NCBI RefSeq assembly: GCF_022701195.1
Contig: NZ_CP078089.1
Coordinates: 2,294,001 to 2,358,000, forward strand
Source of the DNA: Allobaculum mucilyticum
GTDB taxonomy: Bacteria > Bacillota_I > Bacilli_A > Erysipelotrichales > Erysipelotrichaceae
Direction: 5' to 3'
DNA length: 64,000 nucleotides
Shown: piece by piece, positions 12,541-20,103 of the stretch
How positions within the stretch are numbered: position 1 is the stretch's first letter
How the letters are laid out: every line of letters starts with the position of its first letter
The notes under the pieces: generated by a model
The model's database searches: none
The model's input: only the letters and a program-made list of their open reading frames with translations
What the model was told of the DNA's origin: nothing
Made by a program: the position numbers and the translations under genes

Positions 12541-13911
12541 ATGTTATTCGTCATGAACAGCAACAGGTTTGAACAAAACGGCACATTTCAACATATACAG
12601 GAGTTAACATCGACTGATTTTGCTCTGGCAGCTGGCTCAGTCCTTCTCTTCCTTCCATTTGAGTGGTCGATGGGAATCATCTTCGTGATTCTCGCAATGA
12701 ACATACGAAATGGAAAGCTTCGAGAAGCAGCCGCAAAACTGCCAGGCGGAATCTGGCTCTACAGCTTTGCCGGGCTGCAGCTCCTCTCATCAATCCTTTC
12801 CAATAACCCGATCGGCGTCATCAATGCATTAGGAACCATCGCCATCGCACTGTTAATTGCCTTATACGCGCAGAGCGTTACACCATCGAATCTGCGTCTG
12901 GCGATGAAAACCACAGGCGCGCTTTCCGGAGTGGCCGCCATTTGCGGGATTCAGGAATTCATCCATCTGGCCAGGATAAATAACGCGCCAGTTCTTGAAT
13001 GCCTGCAGACACTTCCTGAATTCACAAGAATCCGTTCTACCTGCTACAACCCGAACCTGTATGCTGCAATGATCGTCTTCTATCTGATCATCTGCCTCTA
13101 TCTCCTCTTTACATCAGAGAACTGGAAAGCACGGGCCGGATGGAGCGCAGTTCTTCTCTTTAACCTGATTGCTCTGCTGCTGACCGGAAGCCGTATGGCC
13201 ATGGCAGCTGTCCCGTTCCTTCTGCCGGTATTCTTCTGGTTCGCCAAAAAGAAAAAGCCATTCTGGACAACAGTTGGATTAGAAGGCGGAGCAGGAATCA
13301 TGCTTCTGATCCATCCGCAGATCATCCCGCGCTTTGGCTTTACCGCTTCAGTCAGCGAACGCTTCCTGATCTGGAAAGGCGCCATTGAAGGCATCTCGAA
13401 AAACTGGCTGATCGGCGGCGGACCGCAGTATTACAGCGTCATCTCCAGACGGATGATGACTCCAAAAGCCCCGCATGCCCACAGCCTCCTGCTTGATCTG
13501 CTTCTCAACAGCGGCCTGCTCGGTACCGCGTTCATTCTTCTCTTTGTCAAAGACGCTATGCGTCTTGCCTGGAATGAAAAAGTCGACGAACGCATGCCGT
13601 ATCTGCGTGCCGCACTTCTCTGTGCAGTGGGTGCCGTTCTTCTTGAAGGTCTTGCAGACTGCACCATCAATTTCCCGGCTCCCGCAATCTTCGTACTTAG
13701 CGTCCTGAGCGCACCGGCTGCCTGGATACAGACCGAACAGCAGAAAGATCTTCTCAGCATCCCTGTTCCGACATGGTCTGTTCCAGCCGCTTATTCCAGC
13801 GCTGAAGCCATTCCGGTTCTGATGCACAGTGCATTCAGCACACCAGTTTCCGTACCCGTTCGTACTGCCGCTTCCGCAAGCAGGCAGATCGGTCGAACAC
13901 CAACGTCATAG
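12541..13911 (+). CDS. O-antigen ligase / Wzy-type polytopic membrane protein
   Basis: About 456 residues with at least ten hydrophobic helices. It carries the Wzy_C/WaaL-type signature: a large loop with GSRMAM, then the region FLIWKGAIEGISKNWLIGGG and PHAHSLLLDLLLNSGLLG, matching the PxxHxHSxxL...xGxxG pattern of the ligase superfamily. Such proteins join or polymerise undecaprenyl-linked glycans at the outer face of the membrane, and in Gram-positives act on capsule, teichoic acid or exopolysaccharide. The start is uncertain: TTG 12481 opens the frame, but the -10 at 12494 favours ATG 12541 or ATG 12553. No glycosyltransferases are adjacent, so it stands alone. The C-terminal 50 residues are low complexity. 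It ends in TAG. Confidence 0.82.
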   Translation: MLFVMNSNRFEQNGTFQHIQELTSTDFALAAGSVLLFLPFEWSMGIIFVILAMNIRNGKLREAAAKLPGGIWLYSFAGLQLLSSILSNNPIGVINALGTIAIALLIALYAQSVTPSNLRLAMKTTGALSGVAAICGIQEFIHLARINNAPVLECLQTLPEFTRIRSTCYNPNLYAAMIVFYLIICLYLLFTSENWKARAGWSAVLLFNLIALLLTGSRMAMAAVPFLLPVFFWFAKKKKPFWTTVGLEGGAGIMLLIHPQIIPRFGFTASVSERFLIWKGAIEGISKNWLIGGGPQYYSVISRRMMTPKAPHAHSLLLDLLLNSGLLGTAFILLFVKDAMRLAWNEKVDERMPYLRAALLCAVGAVLLEGLADCTINFPAPAIFVLSVLSAPAAWIQTEQQKDLLSIPVPTWSVPAAYSSAEAIPVLMHSAFSTPVSVPVRTAASASRQIGRTPTS

Positions 13912-13942
13912 CCAGGCACGATCTCAAATAATTAAAGAAATA

Positions 13943-14034
13943 ACCCCCCCCGCGCTCTTTGCGATGGAAAATGTCAGACACTCTTCAGGAGAGATGTCTG
14001 CATTACTCCAGCAGAGTCCGCGGGGGATTTTTTG
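13943..14034 (+). terminator. Terminator with long structured loop after the O-antigen-ligase-like gene
   Basis: CCCCCGCG (within 13946-13954) pairs with CGCGGGGG (14019-14026), followed by ATTTTTTG. The loop of about 65 nt contains a second small hairpin (AGACACTC / GAGAGATGTCT). This is larger than a usual terminator; I could not match it to a riboswitch class. The rest of 14035-14221 shows nothing beyond the next gene's ribosome site. Confidence 0.6.
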
Positions 14035-14221
14035 AATCATGACTTCCGCACAAAACCTGTTATTCAGAAAATCTGAAACCAGGACAGGCAGACAGAACGA
14101 AAAATAACCGCCTTAATCGTACAAAAGCGGCCCGGTCTTATAAAAGAGCTCGATATCCTTGGAATCAGTAAAGAAAATAAACTGAGAAGGATTCTTTTGA
14201 ATCAGAATGGAGGACATAAGC

Positions 14222-15145
14222 ATGCGTTGTCGTTATTGCAGCACTGTTTCACATACCTCATCAGGTTTCTGCCCCAACTGCGGAATGCCTTATGACGATG
14301 AGTCATTTGTGGAAGACAGTTCAGAAATGACAAACTTAGTGGATCCAACAGAGATGAATAGCTGGATCAATCCGCAGAACCCGATGTCTGACGAACGAAG
14401 CAGAAAGGAACCGAAAATCCAGAACCCTCAGGCACCAGCTGCGGCTTCTTCTCGCCCTGGACAGCTTCCGCCAGTTATCCCCTCCACACCAAAGAAGAAG
14501 TCCCACAAGAGAACATGGATTCTGCTGTCTGTTCTCATAATTGTCTTTATTGCTGGCAGCGGATTCGGATATTCCTTCTCGAACAACAGGCAGGCTGAAG
14601 ATGCTTCCGGTTCTTCCCGTGCAGCAGATGTGGTGAGTATCGATCCCGAAAAGAAAGAAGTCATAGATGAGATTGAAACCGGCATGCTCTCAAGAACGCA
14701 GGCAGTCCAGCAGCTGATATCAGAAGGATATACGAACGCAGATGCAAACAGCCTGGTTGATTCTCTGAACATAAACTGGAAAGAACTCGCCCTGGCCAGG
14801 GCGAAGAGCTATCTGAGATGGTGTGCAGAAAACGAACTGACAGACTATACTGAGACTTCTCTGCTGCGAAAGCTGGTTACCCTGAACGGGTTCACCAGGA
14901 GTGAAGCCCAGTGGGCCGTCGCTCAGATCAATGAATCTTACTGGTTTGAGGAGACTGGAATTCCTGGATGGATGGATTCTGAAGAAAATTATTATGGAGA
15001 TGCCGAGGGAAATGCTGAGGGAGCACCGGAGGAATACTATTTGGATCCTAGCGTGCCGAATTGGGATGATTCTGAAACAGAGCCTAACATCGACCCATAT
15101 GAAGCAACAGAATACCAGGAGCCTGATAATACTATTGGAGCTTGA
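14222..15145 (+). CDS. Zinc-ribbon / membrane / Ltp-like domain protein, paralogue 1
   Basis: About 307 residues, in order: an N-terminal zinc ribbon with two CxxC pairs (CRYCSTVSHTSSGFCPNCGMPY); a disordered acidic linker; a basic KKSHKR stretch followed by one membrane helix (ILLSVLIIVFIAGSGFGY, residues about 100-118); then an extracellular helical domain resembling the Ltp repeat. In the last, SRTQAVQQLISEGYTNADAN, VDSLNINWKELALARAKSYL and SLLRKLVTLNGFTRSEAQWA fit the Ltp pattern of a short helix-turn-helix ending in DW.E.AL.xAKxYL. Ltp is the lipoprotein by which temperate streptococcal phages block DNA injection by other phages; that role is only a lead here. ATG 14222 is chosen because GGAGG ends 8 nt upstream and it matches the paralogue start M-x-C-R-Y-C. 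First of four tandem copies. Confidence 0.8.
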   Translation: MRCRYCSTVSHTSSGFCPNCGMPYDDESFVEDSSEMTNLVDPTEMNSWINPQNPMSDERSRKEPKIQNPQAPAAASSRPGQLPPVIPSTPKKKSHKRTWILLSVLIIVFIAGSGFGYSFSNNRQAEDASGSSRAADVVSIDPEKKEVIDEIETGMLSRTQAVQQLISEGYTNADANSLVDSLNINWKELALARAKSYLRWCAENELTDYTETSLLRKLVTLNGFTRSEAQWAVAQINESYWFEETGIPGWMDSEENYYGDAEGNAEGAPEEYYLDPSVPNWDDSETEPNIDPYEATEYQEPDNTIGA

Positions 15146-15167
15146 TGTTTTTAACCAGAAATATGGA

Positions 15168-15216
15168 ACTCGATTCAACAGAAAGATCCCGCAGCCAATA
15201 AAGACTGCGGGTTTTA
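15168..15216 (+). terminator. Terminator of paralogue 1, in a repeated segment
   Basis: CCCGCAG (15188-15194) pairs with CTGCGGG (15205-15211), followed by TTTTAT. It belongs to a segment (GAACTCGATTCAACAGAAAG...) repeated after paralogue 2 and, degraded, after paralogue 3. Confidence 0.85.
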
Positions 15217-15298
15217 TCTGATCCAGCTTTTTACAGAATGAACAGGTCATGATGACGAAAGGGTTTGAGTGGAAGCGGAGGTGGATGCGGTAAGAGGG

Positions 15299-15402
15299 AA
15301 GAACAATTCAATATTGAATAGTGAAGAATTAGCAGAGTTCTATTAAAAAGTGATAGTTCTCCCTAGAATCGGATATGAATTCTTTCAAATCAAAAGGGAG
15401 GA
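15299..15402 (+). repeat. Repeated leader of the Ltp-like paralogues, copy 1
   Basis: It contains AATTCAATATTGAATAG (self-complementary core), a T/A-rich stretch, then CCTAGAATCGGATATGAATTC and the GGGAGG ribosome site. Near-identical copies precede paralogue 3 (16459-16562) and, more diverged, paralogue 4 (17401-17508). The duplicated unit therefore includes regulatory sequence and gene. A promoter is likely inside, but I cannot fix its boxes. Confidence 0.75.
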
Positions 15403-15408
15403 ATGACG

Positions 15409-16299
15409 ATGCACTGTCGGTATTGCAGCAGAGATTCACAGACCACTTCGGCTTACTGCCCGTATTGCGGAATGCCGTATGAGGAAAAGTCACTGATCGA
15501 AGATAATACGGAGAAAACAAAACTAGCAGACTTGGATGATGACAATGACCGAACGATTGTGCAGAATCCGGAGTCTGAAGAACAGAACTCAGTTGTTCAG
15601 AAGATCCAGTATCCCGGTGCTGATTATCTTCGCGAAAAGCAGAGCACTTCAACGATTCAGATTACTTCCCAAACTGAATCCGCGAGAAGAAAATGGATTC
15701 TGCTGTCTGTCCTCATAATTGTCTTTATTGCCGGCAGCGGATTCGGATACTTCTTCTGGAACAGGCCGGCTGGAGATGCATCCGGTTCATTCCGGATGAC
15801 AGGTATAGAGATTGTCGACCCCGAAAAGATAGAAGTCATAGATATGATTGAAGAAAACCTGCTCTCAAGAACGCAGGCAATCGAACGGCTGAGATCAGAA
15901 GGCTACTCAGACGCAGATGCAGTCAGTCTGGTTGATTCTCTGAACATGAACTGGAAAGAACTTGCCCTGGCCAGGGGGAAGAACTATCTGAAGTGGTGTG
16001 CTGAACACGAACTGACAGATTATACCGAGACTTCTCTGCTGCGAAAGCTAGTTACCATGAACGGATTCACCAGGAGTGAAGCCCAGTGGGCAGTCGCTGA
16101 GATCAATGGATCTCACTGGTTTGAGCGGGTCGGAATTCCCGGATGGAAAGAGGCTGATGAGACATGGCATACGTATTATCCAGATCCGGATGAAGAGTAT
16201 CTGTGGGGTTCCGATGATGCAGAGTTCCCTGAGCCCCCATATTATGAAGAAGATTCATATGTGCCTTACGACGAACCATTAGAAAATTACGGCGCCTGA
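15409..16299 (+). CDS. Zinc-ribbon / membrane / Ltp-like domain protein, paralogue 2
   Basis: 296 residues with the same layout as paralogue 1: zinc ribbon CRYCSRDSQTTSAYCPYCGMPY, acidic Thr/Asp linker, RRK then membrane helix ILLSVLIIVFIAGSGFGYFFW, and an Ltp-like domain (SRTQAIERLRSEGYSDADAV, NMNWKELALARGKNYLKW, SLLRKLVTMNGFTRSEAQWA). It ends with an Asp/Glu/Tyr/Pro-rich tail. Two ATG codons lie near the GGGAGG ribosome site; 15409 has the correct 7-nt spacing, whereas 15403 is too close. It is the copy most similar to paralogue 1, so the two arose by recent tandem duplication. By the positive-inside rule the zinc ribbon faces the cytoplasm and the Ltp-like part the outside. Confidence 0.8.
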   Translation: MHCRYCSRDSQTTSAYCPYCGMPYEEKSLIEDNTEKTKLADLDDDNDRTIVQNPESEEQNSVVQKIQYPGADYLREKQSTSTIQITSQTESARRKWILLSVLIIVFIAGSGFGYFFWNRPAGDASGSFRMTGIEIVDPEKIEVIDMIEENLLSRTQAIERLRSEGYSDADAVSLVDSLNMNWKELALARGKNYLKWCAEHELTDYTETSLLRKLVTMNGFTRSEAQWAVAEINGSHWFERVGIPGWKEADETWHTYYPDPDEEYLWGSDDAEFPEPPYYEEDSYVPYDEPLENYGA

Positions 16300-16323
16300 T
16301 GATGATTTTCAATCAAGAAATAT

Positions 16324-16376
16324 GGAACTCGATTCAACAGAAAGATCCCGCAGCCAATGAAGACTGCGGTTTTTGT
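16324..16376 (+). terminator. Terminator of paralogue 2, repeat of the first
   Basis: CCGCAG / CTGCGG with the same loop as the terminator after paralogue 1, followed by TTTTTG. The flanking GAACTCGATTCAACAGAAAG is identical to the first copy. Confidence 0.85.
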
Positions 16377-16458
16377 CTGGTCCGGTTTTCCACAAAATGA
16401 GCAGCTCACGCAGGCTAACAGCATTAGACCGCAGTACAAAGGGATGCTGTAAGCGGAA

Positions 16459-16562
16459 AGAACAATTCAATATTGAATAGTGAATAATCAGTAATGTTCT
16501 ATTAAAAAACAATAGTTCTCCCTAGAATCGGATATGAATTCTTTCAAATCAGAAGGGAGGAA
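16459..16562 (+). repeat. Repeated leader of the Ltp-like paralogues, copy 2
   Basis: Nearly identical to 15299-15402: AACAATTCAATATTGAATAGTG, then CCTAGAATCGGATATGAATTC and GGGAGG. Confidence 0.75.
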
Positions 16563-16567
16563 TGGCG

Positions 16568-17291
16568 ATGCACTGTAGGTACTGTAGCAGAGATTCACAG
16601 ACCGCCTCAGCTTACTGTCCGTATGGTGGCATTCCTTATGATGAAGAGTCGCTGATCGAAGATAATTCAGAAAAAACAAGTTTAGTTGACTTGGATGATG
16701 ACAATGACCGGACAATTGTGCAGAATCCGGAGTCTGAAGAACAGAACATAGTTACTCAGGAGATCCAGTATCCCGGAGCTGATTATCTTCGCGAAAGGCA
16801 GAGTACTTCAACGATCCAGATTGCTTCACGAACTAAATCCACCAGAAGAAAATGGATTCTGACTGGCATCCTGATCTTCCTTCTTGCAGCTGTTGGAATT
16901 TTTGGATGGAACAGGCAATGCAAATGAGAATTACTTATCAATCCGATCGTCAATTACGATGGTTACCGATGCCGAACAGAGGGATGTTCTGGAGAAAGTT
17001 TATTGGTTCATGACGTCAAAAAGTAAGACAATCGAAAGGCTGAGCAAGTCTAGAGGCTATTCTGCTGACTCGGCAGCCCGCATTCTTGATTCTTTACAGA
17101 TTGACTGGAAAAAAATCGTACTTGTCAGAACAGAAGAGTATCTGATCTGGGATGAAGCAGATGAGCAGCCTGCTCCTACAAAAGAAGCAATGTTTGAGTT
17201 TCTATGCAAAGACCTTGGATTCAGCGAGTATGAGGCAAGATGGGCAGTCGAGCAGATCAGCGAATCGCGCTGGGGTACAGAAGACTTGTAA
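16568..17291 (+). pseudogene. Zinc-ribbon / Ltp-like paralogue 3, frameshifted
   Basis: The first frame (16568-16927) encodes the zinc ribbon (CRYCSRDSQTASAYCPYGG; the last CxxC has lost its first Cys to Gly), the acidic linker and the membrane helix, then stops at GWNRQCK. The rest continues in the +1 frame from NENYLSIRSSI to the end at 17291, with TIERLSKSRGYSADSAARILDSLQIDWKKIVLVRTEEYL as the Ltp-like motif. Alignment with paralogue 4 shows one extra base between 16905 and 16922. The extracellular part is shorter than in copies 1 and 2 and has no acidic tail. The Cys loss fits either real decay or a poor base call. Confidence 0.7.
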
Positions 17292-17400
17292 TCTTCAACT
17301 TAGAAATACGAAACTCGATTCAATAGAAATAGAACCCGCAGCCAAAGCAGGCGAAAGCCTTTGTTGGCGAGTATTTGGGTATGCTGTAATAGAAGGAAAA

Positions 17401-17508
17401 TTCAGTTTTGCATAATGAAAATTTAGCAGCGTTCTGTTAAAAGACGCTCATTCTCCCTAGAATCAGATATGAAATCTGAAATGAATTCATTCGAATCAGA
17501 AGGGAGAA
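17401..17508 (+). repeat. Diverged leader of paralogue 4
   Basis: It keeps GTTCT, TTCTCCCTAGAATC, GATATGAAATC and an AAGGGAGA ribosome site from the repeated leader, but the AATTCAATATTGAATAG part is mostly lost. The preceding 17309-17345 is a degenerate copy of the repeated terminator, without a clean T run. Confidence 0.5.
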
Positions 17509-17514
17509 ATGACA

Positions 17515-18242
17515 ATGCACTGTCGGTATTGCAACAGAGATGCGCAGAGCGCTTCAGGTTACTGTCCATATTGCGGAATGCCTTACGAAGATGAGTCGCT
17601 GATTGCGGATCAATCGGAGAAAACAAGTCTGCTGGGCATGGAGGATTACAATGACCGGACGATTGTGCAGAATTCGGTTTCTGGAAATCAGAACACAGCT
17701 GGCCAGAAGATCCAGTATCCCGGAGCTAATAATCTTCACCATGGACAGAACTCTTCAGCGATCCTTCAGCGATCCATGCAGCTTCTCGAAAAAAATCCGC
17801 CAGAAAGAAATGGATTCTGACTGGCGTCCTGGCGGTCCTTATTGCAGTTATTGGAATTGTCGGATGGAACTGGTATTCAAACGAGAATTACTTATCAATC
17901 CGGTCGTCGATTTCGATGGTTACGGATCACGATCAGAGGATTGTTCTGGAATACATCAACGAAATAAATCCGTCAAGAAGTGAGGCAGTCGAAGCACTGA
18001 ACGAGAATGCAGGTATTAAATATGGCGAAGCGTCCGGTCTTCTTGACTCTTTACAGATCGACTGGAAAAAAGTTGCCCGCCACAGAACGGATTACTATCT
18101 GAACTGGTGTGAAGAAAACAATGAAACTATTCCGACAAAACAGCAAATGTACCACCTGCTCACTGAAGTCTCTAAATTCAGCGACGATGACGCAAGCTGG
18201 GCAGTCGATCACATCAGCGAATCTCGCTGGGGATCTAACTGA
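17515..18242 (+). pseudogene. Zinc-ribbon / Ltp-like paralogue 4, frame shift at an A7 run
   Basis: The zinc ribbon (CRYCNRDAQSASGYCPYCGMPY) and linker are in the first frame, which ends at 17820. From KKWILTGVLAVLIAVIGIVGW (membrane helix) the protein continues in the -1 frame through SIRSSISMVTDHDQRIVLEYI and SGLLDSLQIDWKKVARHRTDYYL to the stop at 18242. The switch falls at seven A (17789-17795), read GAA AAA AAT in the first frame. That is also a classic -1 slippery arrangement (A AAA AAT), so programmed slippage cannot be excluded. A one-base deletion, real or technical, is the simpler reading. It is closest to paralogue 3. Confidence 0.68.
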
Positions 18243-18495
18243 GAAGAAGACTGATCATTTTCGGATGGCTATGCCGGAAATGCAGGGAATGGTGAATACG
18301 AGCGATATCTCGTAAGACAAGCCTTGACGGTGACTGTAAGCATTTTTATCGCACTGCCAGAATATTTAATCTGAACAGAAACAGCTGGAAGAAATCAGAT
18401 CCTGAACGGCCAGGGTCTGAAGATTCTTGCTGTTTTTGTCTGTCTGGATCAAGTCAGACAGACGTGCGAAAAGAAACTGTACCCATAATCCGGAC
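18243..18495. other. Gene-free stretch between the Ltp-like array and the lipoprotein gene
   Basis: I see no gene. GTCTGTCTG (18438-18446) and CAGACAGAC (18455-18463) form a 9-bp inverted repeat preceded by five T; without a T run after the stem on either strand it is not a convincing terminator. Confidence 0.5.
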
Positions 18496-18524
18496 AAAAA
18501 AAGAAAGAGCCCCGAAGGGCTCTG
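18496..18524 (-). terminator. Terminator of the lipoprotein gene
   Basis: On the - strand, AGAGCCC-TTCG-GGGCTCT is followed by TTCTTTTTTTG, 30 bp after the stop at 18554. Confidence 0.9.
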
Positions 18525-18553
18525 GTGGAAAATGAATGCGCGGGGGACGATGC

Positions 18554-19108
18554 TTACTCAGTGATTGACAGCAGGAGATTAGAGATGTGCAGGTACGCTT
18601 CTGTCCAGTACTGGAACTCTTCAGGAGTCCAGCTGTCGCTTGCATCATCAAAGGCGTCCAACTTTTCATCCATTTCATCGACCTTGTCGACCCAGCTGGT
18701 CATTTCCAGCAGAAGCGACAGATCGGTTGGATTGGCCATGTAGGCTTTCATGAAGCCAATATAGTCATCGTAGAAGGAGACAAAGGTATCTACTGCTTCT
18801 TTGAATTCCGGACGGATGCCGGATGCAGCTGCTGGTTTTGCCTCAGGTTCTGGTGCAGGTTCCGGAGCCGGTGCATCTTCGACAGCTTCGCTGACTGGTA
18901 CGCTTTTCACCGATTCTTCTGCTTCATTCTTTTCAGCCTGTGATGGTGCCTTTGAATAGACTGCGCTGTTTTTTACAGTCTGCTGGGAGGACGGTTCAGC
19001 GGTATCAAATTTCTTCGCTGTTGCATCCTTTTTGGTGGATGAGCCGCATCCGGCAAGCAGAGTTGTAGCAGCTGCCAGAGAGAGCACGATCCGTTTTGAG
19101 TTTTTCAT
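18554..19108 (-). CDS. Putative lipoprotein with C-terminal helical domain
   Basis: 184 residues. The N-terminus KNSKRIVLSLAAATTLLAGC is a lipoprotein signal with lipobox LAGC (Cys21), so the product is anchored to the outer face of the membrane. A Lys/Ser/Glu-rich and then Pro/Ala/Glu-rich linker (residues about 25-95) leads to a helical C-terminal domain (IRPEFKEAVDTFVSFYDDYIGFMKAYMAN...) of the DUF6591 kind found in small Bacillota lipoproteins. GAGGAAAG precedes the ATG. Partner and function unknown. Confidence 0.8.
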   Translation of the reverse strand: MKNSKRIVLSLAAATTLLAGCGSSTKKDATAKKFDTAEPSSQQTVKNSAVYSKAPSQAEKNEAEESVKSVPVSEAVEDAPAPEPAPEPEAKPAAASGIRPEFKEAVDTFVSFYDDYIGFMKAYMANPTDLSLLLEMTSWVDKVDEMDEKLDAFDDASDSWTPEEFQYWTEAYLHISNLLLSITE

Positions 19109-19271
19109 TGTTTCTTTCCTCTTTTCCTTTCTTCTTTTTTGTCAATGTCCCTGAACCGGGAAGATTGCCCCGGTTCAGTACATTTCAATTCAATTCAGTT
19201 GTTTCTCTTTTCTTTTTTTTCTTCACTTTTTGTGCTGCAGGGATGATTTGCAGTGAGCTTTGATGGAAGCC

Positions 19272-19769
19272 TCAGGCATCTCCATCGAGCTTTTCGTCGG
19301 GTTTGTGGATATTGCTGATCCTGAGCAGAAGCTCAAGTTCACGGCCGGCCTGACCGAGTTCTTTGAGTGACTTGCAGCTTTCTTCAAGAAAGGCATAGTC
19401 TTCCGTCTGCAGATCGTCCTGTGTTCCAAGTTCAAGCAGGCGGATCCGGCAGGCCTCAAATTTGGTAAAGGCCAGTTCGGCATGAACAACAATCTGCGCC
19501 AGCGAGCGCAGCTCAACGGCTTTGTCATATTTCATGCCGATTGCGCAGCATTTCGCACAGTGCTGGCTGGAGAGCGTGTAATCGCCATACGCTTCCTCCA
19601 TCGCCAGAACATCCCCCGGATCGATCCCGGATTTATTCCGTTCCATTTTCTCCAGCTGGTTTTCCGATAAGAAGCCGATCTTTTCTGAGGCTTCCTTGCG
19701 GGTCAGTCCCGCATGCTCCCGGGAGAGCTGGTAGATACTTTTTCTTTTTCGCAAAGACTTCTTTCCCAT
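19272..19769 (-). CDS. XRE-like helix-turn-helix protein
   Basis: 165 residues. Residues 10-60 form a Cro/CI-type helix-turn-helix: IYQLSREHAGLTRKEASEKI, then LSENQLEKMERNKSGIDPGDVLAMEEAY. The rest is helical with a CAKCCAIG segment that could bind metal. The ATG at 19769 lacks an obvious ribosome site. About 160 bp separate its stop from the lipoprotein start; a stem CTGAACCGGG / CCCGGTTCAG (19151-19178) without T run lies in that gap. Probably a local or stress-type regulator; the target is unknown. Confidence 0.7.
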   Translation of the reverse strand: MGKKSLRKRKSIYQLSREHAGLTRKEASEKIGFLSENQLEKMERNKSGIDPGDVLAMEEAYGDYTLSSQHCAKCCAIGMKYDKAVELRSLAQIVVHAELAFTKFEACRIRLLELGTQDDLQTEDYAFLEESCKSLKELGQAGRELELLLRISNIHKPDEKLDGDA

Positions 19770-20004
19770 AGCTGACTGCGTCCATTTGCGGACGCGCTCC
19801 TCTCCAGGAAGCGCATCTGCTGATGGACATTCAGCTTGATTCTTCTTTTCAATACCAGCGGTAATCAGCCAGCGCTTCCATTACAGGGCGTGTAAATTTT
19901 GCGCGGCTGGTGCTGGGTGCTGGTTCTGTTTTTAAGTGTGAAAGAAACGGCAGATAGTGCCGGAGAAATGCCGGAAGAGAAAGACTGAAGGACGACCGAA
20001 CGCA

Positions 20005-20040
20005 AAAAGAGGGAGGAGAGATGCGTCCATCTCTCCTCCC
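20005..20040 (-). terminator. Terminator of the GH3 gene
   Basis: On the - strand, GGGAGGAGAG-ATGGACGC-ATCTCTCCTCCC is followed by TCTTTTTG, a stem of at least 10 bp about 65 bp past the stop. The interval 19770-20004 holds no gene I can support. Confidence 0.9.
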
Positions 20041-20103
20041 GGGATTGCTTGAAGCGTTTGTCTGTTGGTTTATCTGCTTATTACTGGCAGCTGATCTTTC
20101 GAC

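Noticed and set aside
13943-14034. Riboswitch or small signal-recognition RNA
   Set aside because: The folded segment has a terminator end, but no c-di-GMP, glycine, SAM or TPP core and no SRP GGAA tetraloop segment could be found.
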